Shown: in pieces, positions 28,041-37,102 of the stretch
Numbering within the stretch: the stretch's first letter is position 1
Layout of the letters: each line of letters starts with the position of its first letter
NCBI RefSeq assembly: GCF_015680235.1
Contig: NZ_JADLJL010000018.1
Location: 31,907-95,906, forward strand
Length of the DNA stretch: 64,000 bases
From: Pseudomonas guariconensis
GTDB lineage: Bacteria > Pseudomonadota > Gammaproteobacteria > Pseudomonadales > Pseudomonadaceae
Direction: 5' to 3'
Made by a program: the position numbers and the translations under genes
Notes under the pieces: model-generated
The model's database searches: none
What the model saw: the letters and a program-made list of their open reading frames with translations, nothing else
Told to the model about the DNA's origin: nothing

Positions 28041-29489
28041 GTGACTCAGAAGCCCGACCAGTGTCTTGGTGAGTGGATCGATCGTGAAGCCCTGGCTGAA
28101 GCGATGATCCCGCTTATCGGTCAGCTCTACCGCAATAACAACGTGGTGAGCTCGATCTATGGCCGCAGCCTGATCAATCGTTCGGTTATCTCGATCCTCA
28201 AAGCCCACCGCTTTGCCCGTCACCGTCAAGCCGACGAAACCGAACTGTCCGTCCACGAGACATTCCCCCTGCTCAAGGCCATGAGCGAGCTGAAGCTGGG
28301 TGCCGCCTCGGTCGACCTGGGCAAGCTGGCCAACAAGTTCAAGCAGCAAGGCAACGGCCGCACTGTCGAGCAGTTCGTGCGCGAAGAGCTGGCCGATGTC
28401 GTCGGCCAGCAGAACGTTTCCCCACGCAAGGGCACCGACGTCGTCCTGTACGGCTTCGGCCGCATCGGCCGCCTGCTGGCGCGTATCCTGATCGAGAAGA
28501 CCGGTGGTGGCGACGGCCTGCGCCTGCGCGCCATCGTCGTGCGCAAGGGCGCCGAGAACGACCTGACCAAGCGCGCCAGCCTGCTGCGTCGTGACTCGGT
28601 ACACGGCCCGTTCGACGGCACCATCGTCATCGACGAGCAGAACAACACCATCACCGCTAACGGCAACCTGATCCAGGTCATCTACGCCAAGAACCCGAGC
28701 GAAGTCGACTACACCCAGTATGGCATCCACGATGCCCTGATCGTCGACAACACCGGTGTATGGCGTGACGCCGATGGCCTGGGCCAGCACCTGGCCTGCC
28801 CTGGCGCTTCCCGCGTGATCCTCACCGCACCTGGCAAGGGTGCGCTGAAGAACATCGTGCACGGCATCAACCACGGTGACATCACCGCCGACGACAAGAT
28901 CGTCTCCGCCGCCTCCTGCACCACCAACGCCATCGTGCCGGTGCTCAAGGCCGTGAATGACCAGTACGGCATCGTCAACGGCCACGTCGAGACCGTTCAC
29001 TCGTTCACCAACGACCAGAACCTGATCGACAACTTCCACAAGGGCAGCCGCCGTGGCCGCGCCGCGCCGCTGAACATGGTCATCACCGAGACCGGTGCCG
29101 CCACCGCTGCGGCCAAGGCGCTGCCGGTGCTCAAGGGCAAGCTGACCGGCAACGCCATCCGCGTGCCGACGCCGAACGTCTCGATGGCCATCCTGAACCT
29201 GAACCTGGAAAAGGCCACGACTCGCGACGAAATCAACGAGTACCTGCGCCAGACCGCGATGCACTCGGAACTGCACAAGCAGATCGACTACGTCAGCTCC
29301 CAGGAAGTGGTATCGACCGACTTCGTCGGCTCGCGCCACGCCGGTGTGGTCGACGCCGAGGCGACCATCTGCAACGACAACCGCGTTGTCCTGTACGTCT
29401 GGTACGACAACGAGTTCGGTTACAGCTGCCAGGTGGTGCGCGTGATGGAAGACATGGCCGGTGTGAACCCGCCAGCGTTTCCACGCTGA
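28041..29489 (+). CDS. gap: Glyceraldehyde-3-phosphate dehydrogenase, long form
   Basis: 482 residues from the GTG at 28041, which has GGAAGG 5-10 nt upstream. An in-frame ATG at 28026 would add five residues (487 in total) but has no ribosome site, though databases may use it. Residues 1-125 are a helical extension absent from ordinary ~335-residue GAPDH. Then come the NAD fold YGFGRIGRLLARIL, the catalytic Cys in SAASCTTNAIVPVL and the substrate segment SFTNDQNLIDNFHKG. The end is WYDNEFGYSCQVVRVM. This long type is the counterpart of PAO1 PA3001 and P. putida gap-2, probably gluconeogenic; that role is inference. Divergent from mfd. Confidence 0.92.
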   Translation: MTQKPDQCLGEWIDREALAEAMIPLIGQLYRNNNVVSSIYGRSLINRSVISILKAHRFARHRQADETELSVHETFPLLKAMSELKLGAASVDLGKLANKFKQQGNGRTVEQFVREELADVVGQQNVSPRKGTDVVLYGFGRIGRLLARILIEKTGGGDGLRLRAIVVRKGAENDLTKRASLLRRDSVHGPFDGTIVIDEQNNTITANGNLIQVIYAKNPSEVDYTQYGIHDALIVDNTGVWRDADGLGQHLACPGASRVILTAPGKGALKNIVHGINHGDITADDKIVSAASCTTNAIVPVLKAVNDQYGIVNGHVETVHSFTNDQNLIDNFHKGSRRGRAAPLNMVITETGAATAAAKALPVLKGKLTGNAIRVPTPNVSMAILNLNLEKATTRDEINEYLRQTAMHSELHKQIDYVSSQEVVSTDFVGSRHAGVVDAEATICNDNRVVLYVWYDNEFGYSCQVVRVMEDMAGVNPPAFPR

Positions 29490-29510
29490 TCCGCTTGTAA
29501 TGCGTTGAAG

Positions 29511-29541
29511 AAACGGGAACCTTCGGGTTCCCGTTTTTTTT
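29511..29541 (+). terminator. Strong terminator after gap
   Basis: ACGGGAACC-TTCG-GGTTCCCGT (29513-29534), 9-bp stem with a UUCG tetraloop, followed by eight T. Confidence 0.95.
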
Positions 29542-29601
29542 GGCCACGAAGCGCCGATCTGCACGGTACCTGTAGGCGGCTGGACAATCGAGAGATCGAG
29601 T

Positions 29602-30603
29602 TTGCGCGTACTTCTATTACTGTTCATCCTGATGTCCCTTGGTGCCTGCGACCCAGCCCCGACGCTGGAGCGCCTGGGCGGCCCGACCATGGGCAGCAGC
29701 TACAGCATCCAGTATGTTCGCGACCCCGGCGGCCCGTCGCGAATGGAAGTGCTGGAAACCGTCGATGCGATCCTCGGCGACATCGACGAGCATTACTCGA
29801 CCTACCGCGGCGACTCCACCGTCAACCAGTTCAACCAGCTGCCGGCCAATCACTGCCTGGCGTTGCCGGCGGACATGCTGGCACTGGTGGGCTTCGGCCA
29901 GCACCTGGCCGAGCAGAGCCAGGGGGCCTTCGACCTTACCGTCGAGCCGCTGCTCGACCTCTGGGGCTTCGGCCCCCAGGCCCGGCGGGCACAGGTGCCC
30001 GACCCGTTGCAGCTGGCCCAGGCGCGCCAGCGCGTGGGCTACCGGCACCTGCGCATCGAGGGCGGTGCCCTGTGCAAGGACGCCCCGGTGGAACTGGACT
30101 TCAACAGCATCGCCGCGGGCCACGCCGTGGACCTGATCGCCGAACGCCTGCAAGCGATGGGCGTCAGGCATTTTCTCGTCGAGGTCACCGGCGAGCTCAA
30201 GGCCGTGGGCAACAAGCCCGATGGCAGCCCGTGGCGGGTCGCCCTGGAATTGCCCCGCGAAGACCGCCAGGTCGCTCGCCAGGTGATCGCCGTGGATGGC
30301 CTGTCCGTGTCGACCTCGGGTGACTATCGCCACTATTTCGAGGACAATGGCCGGCGTTATTCGCACACCTTCGATGCCCGCCTGGGGCGCCCGGTCGAGC
30401 ACGACCTGGCGGCAGTCACCGTGCTCGACGCCTCGGCGCTGCAGGCCGATGGCTACTCGACGCTGCTGTTGATCCTCGGCGCGGAGCAGGGCTGGGATTT
30501 CGCCATGGCCCACGGCATCGCCGCGGTATTGGTGACCCGGGCCGAGGGTGGCTTCGTCTCCCGTGCTACGCCTGCGTTCGAGCAGGCGTTGAAAGGCAGG
30601 TGA
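29602..30603 (+). CDS. apbE: FAD:protein FMN transferase (ApbE), lipoprotein
   Basis: 333 residues from a TTG at 29602. It is the only start that keeps the signal MRVLLLLFILMSLGAC, with lipobox LGAC and Cys16 for lipidation. An ApbE domain follows: GPTMGSSYSIQY, DLTVEPLLDLWGFG, ELDFNSIAAGHAVD, GLSVSTSGDYRHYFE (FAD and Mg binding), DLAAVTVLDASALQADGYST. It attaches FMN by a phosphoester bond to Thr/Ser of exported targets such as NqrB and NqrC. In PAO1 apbE closes the nqrABCDEF operon; here the nqr genes are missing and it directly follows gap. Confidence 0.93.
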   Translation: MRVLLLLFILMSLGACDPAPTLERLGGPTMGSSYSIQYVRDPGGPSRMEVLETVDAILGDIDEHYSTYRGDSTVNQFNQLPANHCLALPADMLALVGFGQHLAEQSQGAFDLTVEPLLDLWGFGPQARRAQVPDPLQLAQARQRVGYRHLRIEGGALCKDAPVELDFNSIAAGHAVDLIAERLQAMGVRHFLVEVTGELKAVGNKPDGSPWRVALELPREDRQVARQVIAVDGLSVSTSGDYRHYFEDNGRRYSHTFDARLGRPVEHDLAAVTVLDASALQADGYSTLLLILGAEQGWDFAMAHGIAAVLVTRAEGGFVSRATPAFEQALKGR

Positions 30604-30806
30604 AAGCGCAAGCACGGATGATCGTCGCCAGGGAGCCGGTGAATGACATGTAGTGCGGTCAAAATTGGCCTACGACGCGACCAAGGGTTAATGTGCGCGG
30701 CGTTCACGCTTGATTAGACTGCACCCGAATTTTCTCATGACGCCCCGGCGGCATGATCGAGTCCCGCGGGTAACCGTAACCCCGGGCCAGTTCTGAAGGA
30801 GTACGC

Positions 30807-32201
30807 ATGGCTGTCTACAACTACGACGTAGTGGTGCTGGGTTCCGGCCCGGCCGGTGAAGGCGCGGCAATGAACGCCGCCAAAGCGGGGCGCAAGGTGG
30901 CGATGGTCGACAGCCGTCGCCAGGTCGGCGGCAACTGCACCCACTTGGGCACCATCCCGTCCAAGGCACTGCGTCACTCGGTGCGGCAGATCATGCAGTT
31001 CAACACCAACCCGATGTTCCGTGCCATCGGCGAGCCGCGTTGGTTCTCCTTCCCCGATGTGCTCAAGAGCGCCGAGAAGGTGATCGCCAAGCAGGTGGCC
31101 TCGCGTACCGGCTACTATGCGCGCAACCGCGTCGATGTATTCGTCGGCACCGGCAGCTTCGCCGACGAGCAGACCGTCGAAGTGGTCTGCTCCAATGGCG
31201 TGGTCGAGACCCTGGTGGCCAAGCACATCATCATCGCCACCGGTTCGCGCCCGTACCGCCCGGCCGACATCGATTTCCACCACCCGCGCGTCTATGACAG
31301 CGACACCATCCTCAGCCTGAGCCACACCCCGCGCAAGCTGATCGTCTACGGTGCGGGAGTGATCGGCTGCGAATACGCATCGATCTTCAGTGGCCTGGGT
31401 GTGCTGGTCGAACTGGTGGACAACCGTGGCCAGCTGCTGAGCTTCCTGGATTCGGAAATCTCCCAGGCGTTGAGCTACCACTTCAGCAACAACAACATCA
31501 CCGTACGCCACAACGAGGAGTACGACCGGGTCGAAGGCCTGGACAACGGGGTGATCCTGCACCTGAAGTCGGGCAAGAAGATCAAGGCCGACGCCTTGCT
31601 GTGGTGCAACGGCCGTACCGGCAACACCGACAAGCTGGGCCTGGAGAACATCGGCATCAAGGTCAACAGCCGTGGCCAGATCGAAGTCGACCAGGCCTAC
31701 CGCACCAGCGTACCGAACATCTATGGCGCCGGTGATGTGATCGGCTGGCCGAGCCTGGCCAGCGCCGCCCACGACCAGGGCCGTTCGGCCGCCGGCAGCA
31801 TCGTCGACAATGGCAGCTGGCGCTTCGTCGATGACGTGCCGACCGGTATCTACACCATTCCGGAGATCAGCTCGATCGGCAAGAACGAGCAGGAGCTGAC
31901 CCAGGCCAAGGTGCCGTACGAAGTGGGCAAGGCCTTCTTCAAGAGCATGGCCCGCGCGCAGATCGCCGGCGAGCCCCAGGGCATGCTGAAGATCCTGTTC
32001 CACCGCGAGACCCTGGAGATCCTCGGCGTGCACTGCTTCGGCTACCAGGCTTCGGAGATCGTCCATATCGGCCAGGCGATCATGAACCAGCCGGGTGAGC
32101 AGAACAACCTGAAGTACTTCGTCAACACCACCTTCAACTACCCGACCATGGCCGAAGCCTATCGGGTAGCGGCCTACGACGGCCTGAACCGGCTTTTTTG
32201 A
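30807..32201 (+). CDS. sthA: Soluble pyridine nucleotide transhydrogenase
   Basis: 464 residues, preceded by a GAAGGAG ribosome site. The FAD fold is [20 protein letters not shown], and [14 protein letters not shown] stands where related disulphide reductases have the redox CxxxxC, only one Cys here, as in SthA. The NAD(P) fold is [21 protein letters not shown] and the second FAD motif [17 protein letters not shown]. It interconverts NADPH and NADH in the cytosol, mainly draining excess NADPH. Monocistronic; the next gene is convergent. Confidence 0.96.
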   Translation: MAVYNYDVVVLGSGPAGEGAAMNAAKAGRKVAMVDSRRQVGGNCTHLGTIPSKALRHSVRQIMQFNTNPMFRAIGEPRWFSFPDVLKSAEKVIAKQVASRTGYYARNRVDVFVGTGSFADEQTVEVVCSNGVVETLVAKHIIIATGSRPYRPADIDFHHPRVYDSDTILSLSHTPRKLIVYGAGVIGCEYASIFSGLGVLVELVDNRGQLLSFLDSEISQALSYHFSNNNITVRHNEEYDRVEGLDNGVILHLKSGKKIKADALLWCNGRTGNTDKLGLENIGIKVNSRGQIEVDQAYRTSVPNIYGAGDVIGWPSLASAAHDQGRSAAGSIVDNGSWRFVDDVPTGIYTIPEISSIGKNEQELTQAKVPYEVGKAFFKSMARAQIAGEPQGMLKILFHRETLEILGVHCFGYQASEIVHIGQAIMNQPGEQNNLKYFVNTTFNYPTMAEAYRVAAYDGLNRLF

Positions 32202-32243
32202 GCGGCTCCGGCCGGTGGCCTGAGCCGGCCGGGGAGTCCGGAT

Positions 32244-32966
32244 TCAGCCCTTCCCAAGGGTGGTCATGGCCAAACCGGGAAAGTCTGTAATCAGGCTGTC
32301 TACGCCAAAGTCGGCGAGCCGGCGCATCAGCGCCGGTTCGTTGACCGTCCACACCGATACGTGCAACCCCTGGCGCTGGGCCTTGAGCAGGCGCTCGGGG
32401 GTGCACAGTGTCCAGTTCAAGGCCAACATCTCGCAGCTGTAGTTCTGGGCGACCTTTAGCGGGTCGAGCCAGGCGTATTCGGCTACCAGCCCGCGGGACA
32501 CGTCCGGCACCAGCTCCAGTGCGGCGCCGAGCACTTCGCGGGAGCTCGAGGTGATGGTCACCTTGTCGAGCAGGCCGTATTGCTGGGCCAACTCGCGGAT
32601 GGCCAATACGGTACTGGCGGCGCGGGTGCGCGAGGCACTCTTGACCTCCAGTTGCCAGTGCTCGAAGGCGCATTTTTCGAACAGTTCCTCCAGCCGCGGA
32701 ACGGGGCAGGGCTGCACCCAGCCCGGGCCGCCCTTGCGCGCGTCATAGGTGACCAGCTCGGCGGCGGTGTGCTCGACCACCTTGCCACGTCGGCCGGTGG
32801 TGCGCTTGAGGCTGGGGTCGTGGATCACCATCAGCTCATTGTCGGCTGACAGGTGCAGGTCCAGCTCGCAGCGATTGACGCCGTGGGACAGGCACTGGCG
32901 GAAGCTGGTCAAGGTGTTTTCGGGCGCTTCGCCCTTGGCGCCGCGATGGCCATAGATCAGGGTCAC
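32244..32966 (-). CDS. Glycerophosphodiester phosphodiesterase (UgpQ-like, cytosolic)
   Basis: 240 residues, no signal peptide. A GDPD TIM barrel with the N-terminal motif YGHRGAKGEAPENTLTSF (catalytic His and metal Glu), CELDLHLSADNELMVIHD with the second His, then the closing VWTVNEPALMRRLADFGVDSLITDFPG. It hydrolyses glycerophosphodiesters to glycerol-3-phosphate and an alcohol. Its length and cytosolic location match UgpQ rather than periplasmic GlpQ. Convergent with sthA. Confidence 0.9.
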   Translation of the reverse strand: MTLIYGHRGAKGEAPENTLTSFRQCLSHGVNRCELDLHLSADNELMVIHDPSLKRTTGRRGKVVEHTAAELVTYDARKGGPGWVQPCPVPRLEELFEKCAFEHWQLEVKSASRTRAASTVLAIRELAQQYGLLDKVTITSSSREVLGAALELVPDVSRGLVAEYAWLDPLKVAQNYSCEMLALNWTLCTPERLLKAQRQGLHVSVWTVNEPALMRRLADFGVDSLITDFPGLAMTTLGKG

Positions 32967-32996
32967 GTTCGTTCCTTCAAATCAGAGTGAATAGGC

Positions 32997-33581
32997 TCAG
33001 GAGGCGGGGTCGTTCTGTTCCAGCGCCTGGCGCCGTTGTTGTTGCTGGCGCTGCAGGATGTAGCGGGCCAGCAACTGGCGCTGGGCGTCGGTCATGTCGA
33101 TGAATTCGGTGCCGACTTCGTAAAGGCCGTCCGGGCGCGGGTCGCAATGGGTCACCCGAGCGCGCAGCAGCAGGCCCAGGGCGCGAGGCATCAGCACCAT
33201 CTTCACGGCCACCCGGGTATCGGTGGCGATCGGGGTTGCCTGGGCGAACTCGATGCCGCCTTCGGAAAGAATGACCGGCTGCGGCTGCCCGATTTCGCCC
33301 AGCAGGGCCTGGGCCATCACCGCGCTGAGCAGGTCGAGGCGTTTGTTCTGCACCCGCAGGAATGCCGCCAGGGTGCGGTCCTTTTCGCTCAGCTGGCGCA
33401 TCAGGTGCTGGGATTCGAAGTCGGCAAGGTGCAGCTCGCTGAGCAGGTTGAACAGCGGTGAAGCATCTTGCAACAGGTCTGTTTCCAGGGCTTCGGCCGC
33501 GCCCAGGGGGCTGATTTCAAGTGCGATACTGTCTTCGATGCGGTAGTATTCGCGGCGATCTTCTTCGTCTAGTGTCGTCAT
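32997..33581 (-). CDS. PilZ-domain protein
   Basis: 194 residues from the ATG at 33581. The frame remains open far upstream across lolC but that part is shadow. The N terminus has the RRxxxR-type c-di-GMP motif (DRREYYRIED). A helical middle (LRVQNKRLDLLSAVMAQAL) separates it from the beta-barrel, whose second motif reads ILSEGGIEF, a variant of (D/N)xSxxG. VTHCDPRPDGLYEVGTEFI follows and the tail is very Gln-rich (RQQQQRRQALEQ). Likely binds c-di-GMP, although the changed second motif makes affinity uncertain. Divergent from lolC. Confidence 0.82.
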   Translation of the reverse strand: MTTLDEEDRREYYRIEDSIALEISPLGAAEALETDLLQDASPLFNLLSELHLADFESQHLMRQLSEKDRTLAAFLRVQNKRLDLLSAVMAQALLGEIGQPQPVILSEGGIEFAQATPIATDTRVAVKMVLMPRALGLLLRARVTHCDPRPDGLYEVGTEFIDMTDAQRQLLARYILQRQQQQRRQALEQNDPAS

Positions 33582-33674
33582 GGCGAACCCATGGTTACGG
33601 CGGTGGTCCGAGTGTAAAGCCGCTGTAGGCGCCCTGCCACAAGGACGTTCCCTTTCATCCGAACAAGCCCCGAC

Positions 33675-34925
33675 ATGTTCAGACCTCTTTTCGTATTCAT
33701 CGGTACGCGTTATACCCGTGCCAAGCGTCGCAATCACTTCGTCTCGTTCATTTCGCTGACTTCGATGATCGGCCTCGCCCTGGGCGTGGTGGTGATGATC
33801 GTGGTGTTGTCGGTCATGAACGGTTTCGACCACGAGATGCGTACCCGCGTGCTGGGCATGATCCCTCACGCCACCCTGGAAAGCGGCCAGCCGCTGGACG
33901 ACTGGCCGGCCCTCGCTCAACAAGTAAAGCAGAATCCGCAAGTGCTTGCGGTGGCGCCTTTCACCCAGATGCAGGGGTTGTTGACCCATGACGGCAAGGT
34001 GCAAAAGGTGCTGCTCAATGGCATCGACCCTGCCCGCGAGCGCGAGGTGTCGATCATCGACAACTTCGTCCGCGACGGCAGCCTCGACAAGTTGGCGCCG
34101 GGCGAGTGGGGAATCATGATCGGCGACAAGGCCGCGGCCAAGCTGGGCGTGGGCATCGGCGACAAGCTGACCTTTGTCGCACCGGAGGTCAGCGTGACCC
34201 CGGCTGGCATGTTCCCGCGCATGAAGCGTTTCACCGTGGTCGGTACCTTCCATGTCGGCGCGGGTGAGATCGACGGCTACCTGGGCCTGACCAACATCAA
34301 CGACCTGTCGCGCCTGCACCGCTGGAAGGCCGACCAGGTCCAGGGCCTGCGCCTGAAGTTCGACGATCTGTTCCAAGCCCCGCGCGTGGCCTGGAACATC
34401 GCCCAGAACCTGGGCGAGCAGGAGTTCTATGCCCGCGACTGGACCCGCACCCATGGCAACCTGTACCAGGCGATCCGCATGGAGAAGGCCATGATCGGCT
34501 TGCTGTTGTTGCTGATCGTGGCGGTGGCGGCGTTCAACATCATTTCCACCCTGGTGATGGTGGTCAACGACAAGCGGGGCGACATCGCCATCCTGCGTAC
34601 CCTGGGCGCCACACCGGCGCAGATCATGGCCATCTTCATGGTCCAGGGTACGGTGATTGGCGTGGTCGGCACCCTGATCGGCGCCCTGGTCGGGATCTTC
34701 GCGGCGCTCAATGTCAGTGCGGTGATCGCCGGCATCGAGAAGCTGATCGGGCACAAGTTCCTGAATGCCGATGTGTATTTCATCGATTACCTGCCGTCGC
34801 AGATCCAGGCCCAGGACGTGTACATGGTCTGTGGTGCGGCGCTGGTCCTGAGTTTCTTCGCCACCCTGTACCCGGCCTGGCGTGCGGCCCGCACCCAGCC
34901 TGCAGAGGCGCTACGTTATGAGTGA
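33675..34925 (+). CDS. lolC: Lipoprotein-releasing ABC permease LolC
   Basis: 416 residues. N-terminal motif [26 protein letters not shown] leads into TM1 ([18 protein letters not shown]). A ~200-residue periplasmic domain follows, then three C-terminal helices ([64 protein letters not shown]) with the FtsX/MacB fold. With LolE and the ATPase LolD it extracts lipoproteins from the inner membrane for LolA. First of three genes; its last 3 codons overlap an alternative lolD start. Confidence 0.94.
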   Translation: MFRPLFVFIGTRYTRAKRRNHFVSFISLTSMIGLALGVVVMIVVLSVMNGFDHEMRTRVLGMIPHATLESGQPLDDWPALAQQVKQNPQVLAVAPFTQMQGLLTHDGKVQKVLLNGIDPAREREVSIIDNFVRDGSLDKLAPGEWGIMIGDKAAAKLGVGIGDKLTFVAPEVSVTPAGMFPRMKRFTVVGTFHVGAGEIDGYLGLTNINDLSRLHRWKADQVQGLRLKFDDLFQAPRVAWNIAQNLGEQEFYARDWTRTHGNLYQAIRMEKAMIGLLLLLIVAVAAFNIISTLVMVVNDKRGDIAILRTLGATPAQIMAIFMVQGTVIGVVGTLIGALVGIFAALNVSAVIAGIEKLIGHKFLNADVYFIDYLPSQIQAQDVYMVCGAALVLSFFATLYPAWRAARTQPAEALRYE

Positions 34926-34932
34926 GTCGCGC

Positions 34933-35616
34933 ATGAGTGATAAAGCCGTACTGAGTTGCCGCAACCTGGGCAAGTCCTACGAGGAAGGCCCGGAGTCGGT
35001 GCAGGTGCTGTCGGGCTTGAACCTGGAGCTGCACGCCGGTGAGCGGGTGGCCATCGTCGGCAGCTCCGGCTCTGGCAAGAGCACCTTGCTCAACCTGTTG
35101 GGCGGCCTCGACACCCCGACCCAGGGCAGTGTCTGGCTGGCCGGCGAGGAGCTGTCGGCCCTCGGCGAGCGTGCCCGTGGCCTGCTGCGCAACCGGGCCT
35201 TGGGCTTCGTGTACCAGTTCCACCACCTGCTGCCGGAGTTCACCGCCCTGGAGAACGCCTGCATGCCGCTGCTGATCGGTCGCACGCCCATCCCCGAGGC
35301 CCGCGAACGTGCCGAGGCGTTGCTCACGCGGGTGGGCCTGGGCCATCGCCTGAACCACAAGCCGGCCGAGCTTTCCGGCGGTGAGCGCCAGCGCGTGGCG
35401 ATCGCCCGTGCCTTGGTCAATCGCCCGGGCCTGGTGATGCTCGACGAGCCCACCGGCAACCTTGACCACCACACCGCCCAGGGCATCCAGGAACTGATGC
35501 AGGAGTTGTCCAGCTCGTCCCAGACAGCGTTCCTGGTGGTGACCCACGACCTCAACCTGGCGCGCCAGATGGACCGGGTCCTGCGCCTGGAAGACGGCCA
35601 CCTGGTGCCGATCTGA
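34933..35616 (+). CDS. lolD: Lipoprotein-releasing ATPase LolD
   Basis: 227 residues from the ATG at 34933, the size I recall for Pseudomonas LolD. An ATG at 34918 inside the lolC end is an alternative with a better AGAGG and would add five residues. Walker [15 protein letters not shown]-loop [11 protein letters not shown] (the FHHLLPEF form is typical of LolD), signature [10 protein letters not shown], Walker [13 protein letters not shown]-loop VVTHD. Energises LolCE. It lies between the two permease genes. Confidence 0.95.
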   Translation: MSDKAVLSCRNLGKSYEEGPESVQVLSGLNLELHAGERVAIVGSSGSGKSTLLNLLGGLDTPTQGSVWLAGEELSALGERARGLLRNRALGFVYQFHHLLPEFTALENACMPLLIGRTPIPEARERAEALLTRVGLGHRLNHKPAELSGGERQRVAIARALVNRPGLVMLDEPTGNLDHHTAQGIQELMQELSSSSQTAFLVVTHDLNLARQMDRVLRLEDGHLVPI

Positions 35617-35677
35617 GCCGCTCGCACGCGGCGGCAGGAGCCGCTGCGTAACTCTTTTTCATTGGGTGTTCTCGTAC

Positions 35678-36922
35678 ATGTTCAGACCCTTGCCCTTGTT
35701 CATCGGTGCCCGCTACACCCGTGCCAAGCGCCGCAACCATTTCATCTCGTTCATCTCCATGACCTCGATGATCGGCCTGTCCCTGGGCGTGCTGGCGATG
35801 ATCGTGGTGCTCTCGGTGATGAACGGTTTCCAGCGCGAAATGAGTTCGCGCATCCTCGGCCTGGTGCCCCACGCCAGCGTCCTGGGCGTGCAGCCGCTGG
35901 GCGACTGGCGCAAGGTCGCCGATGCCGCGCTGAAGAACCCGGCCGTGATGGCCGCCGCGCCGCTGACCGAAATGGAAGGCATGCTTTCCTATAAAGGCGC
36001 CATGCAGCCGATCCAGGTCAGCGGTATCGACCCGGCCGAGGAGGGCAAGGTTTCGATCGTCGGTCAGCATATCGTCCAGGGGCGGCTGCAGGACCTGGTG
36101 CCCGGCGAGTATGGCGTGGTCATCGGCGAGCTGACCGCTCGGCGCTTTCGCCTCAACACCGGCGACAAGCTGACCCTGATCGTCCCGGAGATCAGCAAGG
36201 CGCCGGGGGGTATTACGCCGCGTATGCAGCGCCTGACCGTGGTCGGCATTTTCAAGGTCGGGGCCGAGCTGGATGGCTCGCAAGCCTATATCCATGTGGC
36301 CGATGCCGGCCAGATGCAGCGCTGGGCGCCGGGCAGCGTGCAGGGCGTGCGCCTGAAACTGCACGACCTGTACGCCGCCCCGCAGGTGTCCAAGGTCATC
36401 GCTGCGGGCCTGGGCGAGGGCTACCGCGCCGATGACTGGTCGCACACCCAGGGCAGCCTGTTCAGCGCGATGAAGATGGAAAAGACCATGATCGGCCTGT
36501 TGCTGATGATGATCATCGCCGTGGCGGCCTTCAACATCATCGCCACCCTGGTGATGGTGGTGAACGACAAGGGCTCGGACATCGCTATCCTGCGCACCAT
36601 CGGCGCTACGCCGGCGCAGATCATGGGTACCTTCATGGTCCAGGGCTCCTTGATCGGTATCGTCGGTACCTTGGTCGGCGGTGTGCTGGGTGTGGTCGCC
36701 GCGTTCAATGTCAGCCAGATCGTCGGCTGGCTGGAACGTATCAGCGGGCAGCATATCTTCACCTCCGATGTATATTTCATCAGCAGCTTGCCGTCCGAGT
36801 TGCAGTGGGGCGATGTGGCAATCATCTGCACGGCGGGGCTGGTGATGAGCTTCCTGGCGACGATCTACCCGGCGTATCGGGCGTCCCAGGTGGAGCCGGC
36901 GATGGCGTTGCGTTACGAGTGA
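35678..36922 (+). CDS. lolE: Lipoprotein-releasing ABC permease LolE
   Basis: 414 residues from the ATG at 35678; a GTG at 35666 is less likely. It is a clear paralogue of the LolC gene upstream: same first motif ([22 protein letters not shown]), same four helices, and [26 protein letters not shown] near the C terminus. The pair looks like an old tandem duplication around lolD. Inner membrane, works as the LolC2/LolCE-type complex with LolD. Confidence 0.93.
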   Translation: MFRPLPLFIGARYTRAKRRNHFISFISMTSMIGLSLGVLAMIVVLSVMNGFQREMSSRILGLVPHASVLGVQPLGDWRKVADAALKNPAVMAAAPLTEMEGMLSYKGAMQPIQVSGIDPAEEGKVSIVGQHIVQGRLQDLVPGEYGVVIGELTARRFRLNTGDKLTLIVPEISKAPGGITPRMQRLTVVGIFKVGAELDGSQAYIHVADAGQMQRWAPGSVQGVRLKLHDLYAAPQVSKVIAAGLGEGYRADDWSHTQGSLFSAMKMEKTMIGLLLMMIIAVAAFNIIATLVMVVNDKGSDIAILRTIGATPAQIMGTFMVQGSLIGIVGTLVGGVLGVVAAFNVSQIVGWLERISGQHIFTSDVYFISSLPSELQWGDVAIICTAGLVMSFLATIYPAYRASQVEPAMALRYE

Positions 36923-36929
36923 TGGTCCG

Positions 36930-36946
36930 GGGCCGCTGCGCGGCCC
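36930..36946 (+). terminator. Hairpin after lolE
   Basis: GGGCCGC-TGC-GCGGCCC with no T tail; possible end of the lolCDE transcript. Confidence 0.4.
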
Positions 36947-37060
36947 ATCGCCGGCACACAAGGGGGTAGCGCCTGCCATTAGTTCTTTGCGCGACAGCGT
37001 GGCCTCAAGGGCTGGGATGGCCCTCATGGAACTGCACATCATTCATTGAGTGAGCAGGGC

Positions 37061-37088
37061 CCCTGTGGGAGCCGGCTTGCCGGCGATT
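37061..37088 (+). repeat. REP unit
   Basis: CCCTGTGGGAGCCGGCTTGC then CGGCGATT, same form as the units at 3581-3606 and 54141-54171. It lies between the convergent lolE and cinS genes. Confidence 0.7.
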
Positions 37089-37102
37089 TGGCGCAGCGGC
37101 CC

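Noticed and set aside
33582..34754. Upstream extension of the PilZ gene through the opposite strand of lolC
   Set aside because: Only the last 194 codons show PilZ features; the extension is His/Asp-rich shadow sequence.
36923..36960. Hairpin after lolE as a strong terminator
   Set aside because: The stem is good, but there is no T run on either strand, so I list it only with low confidence.
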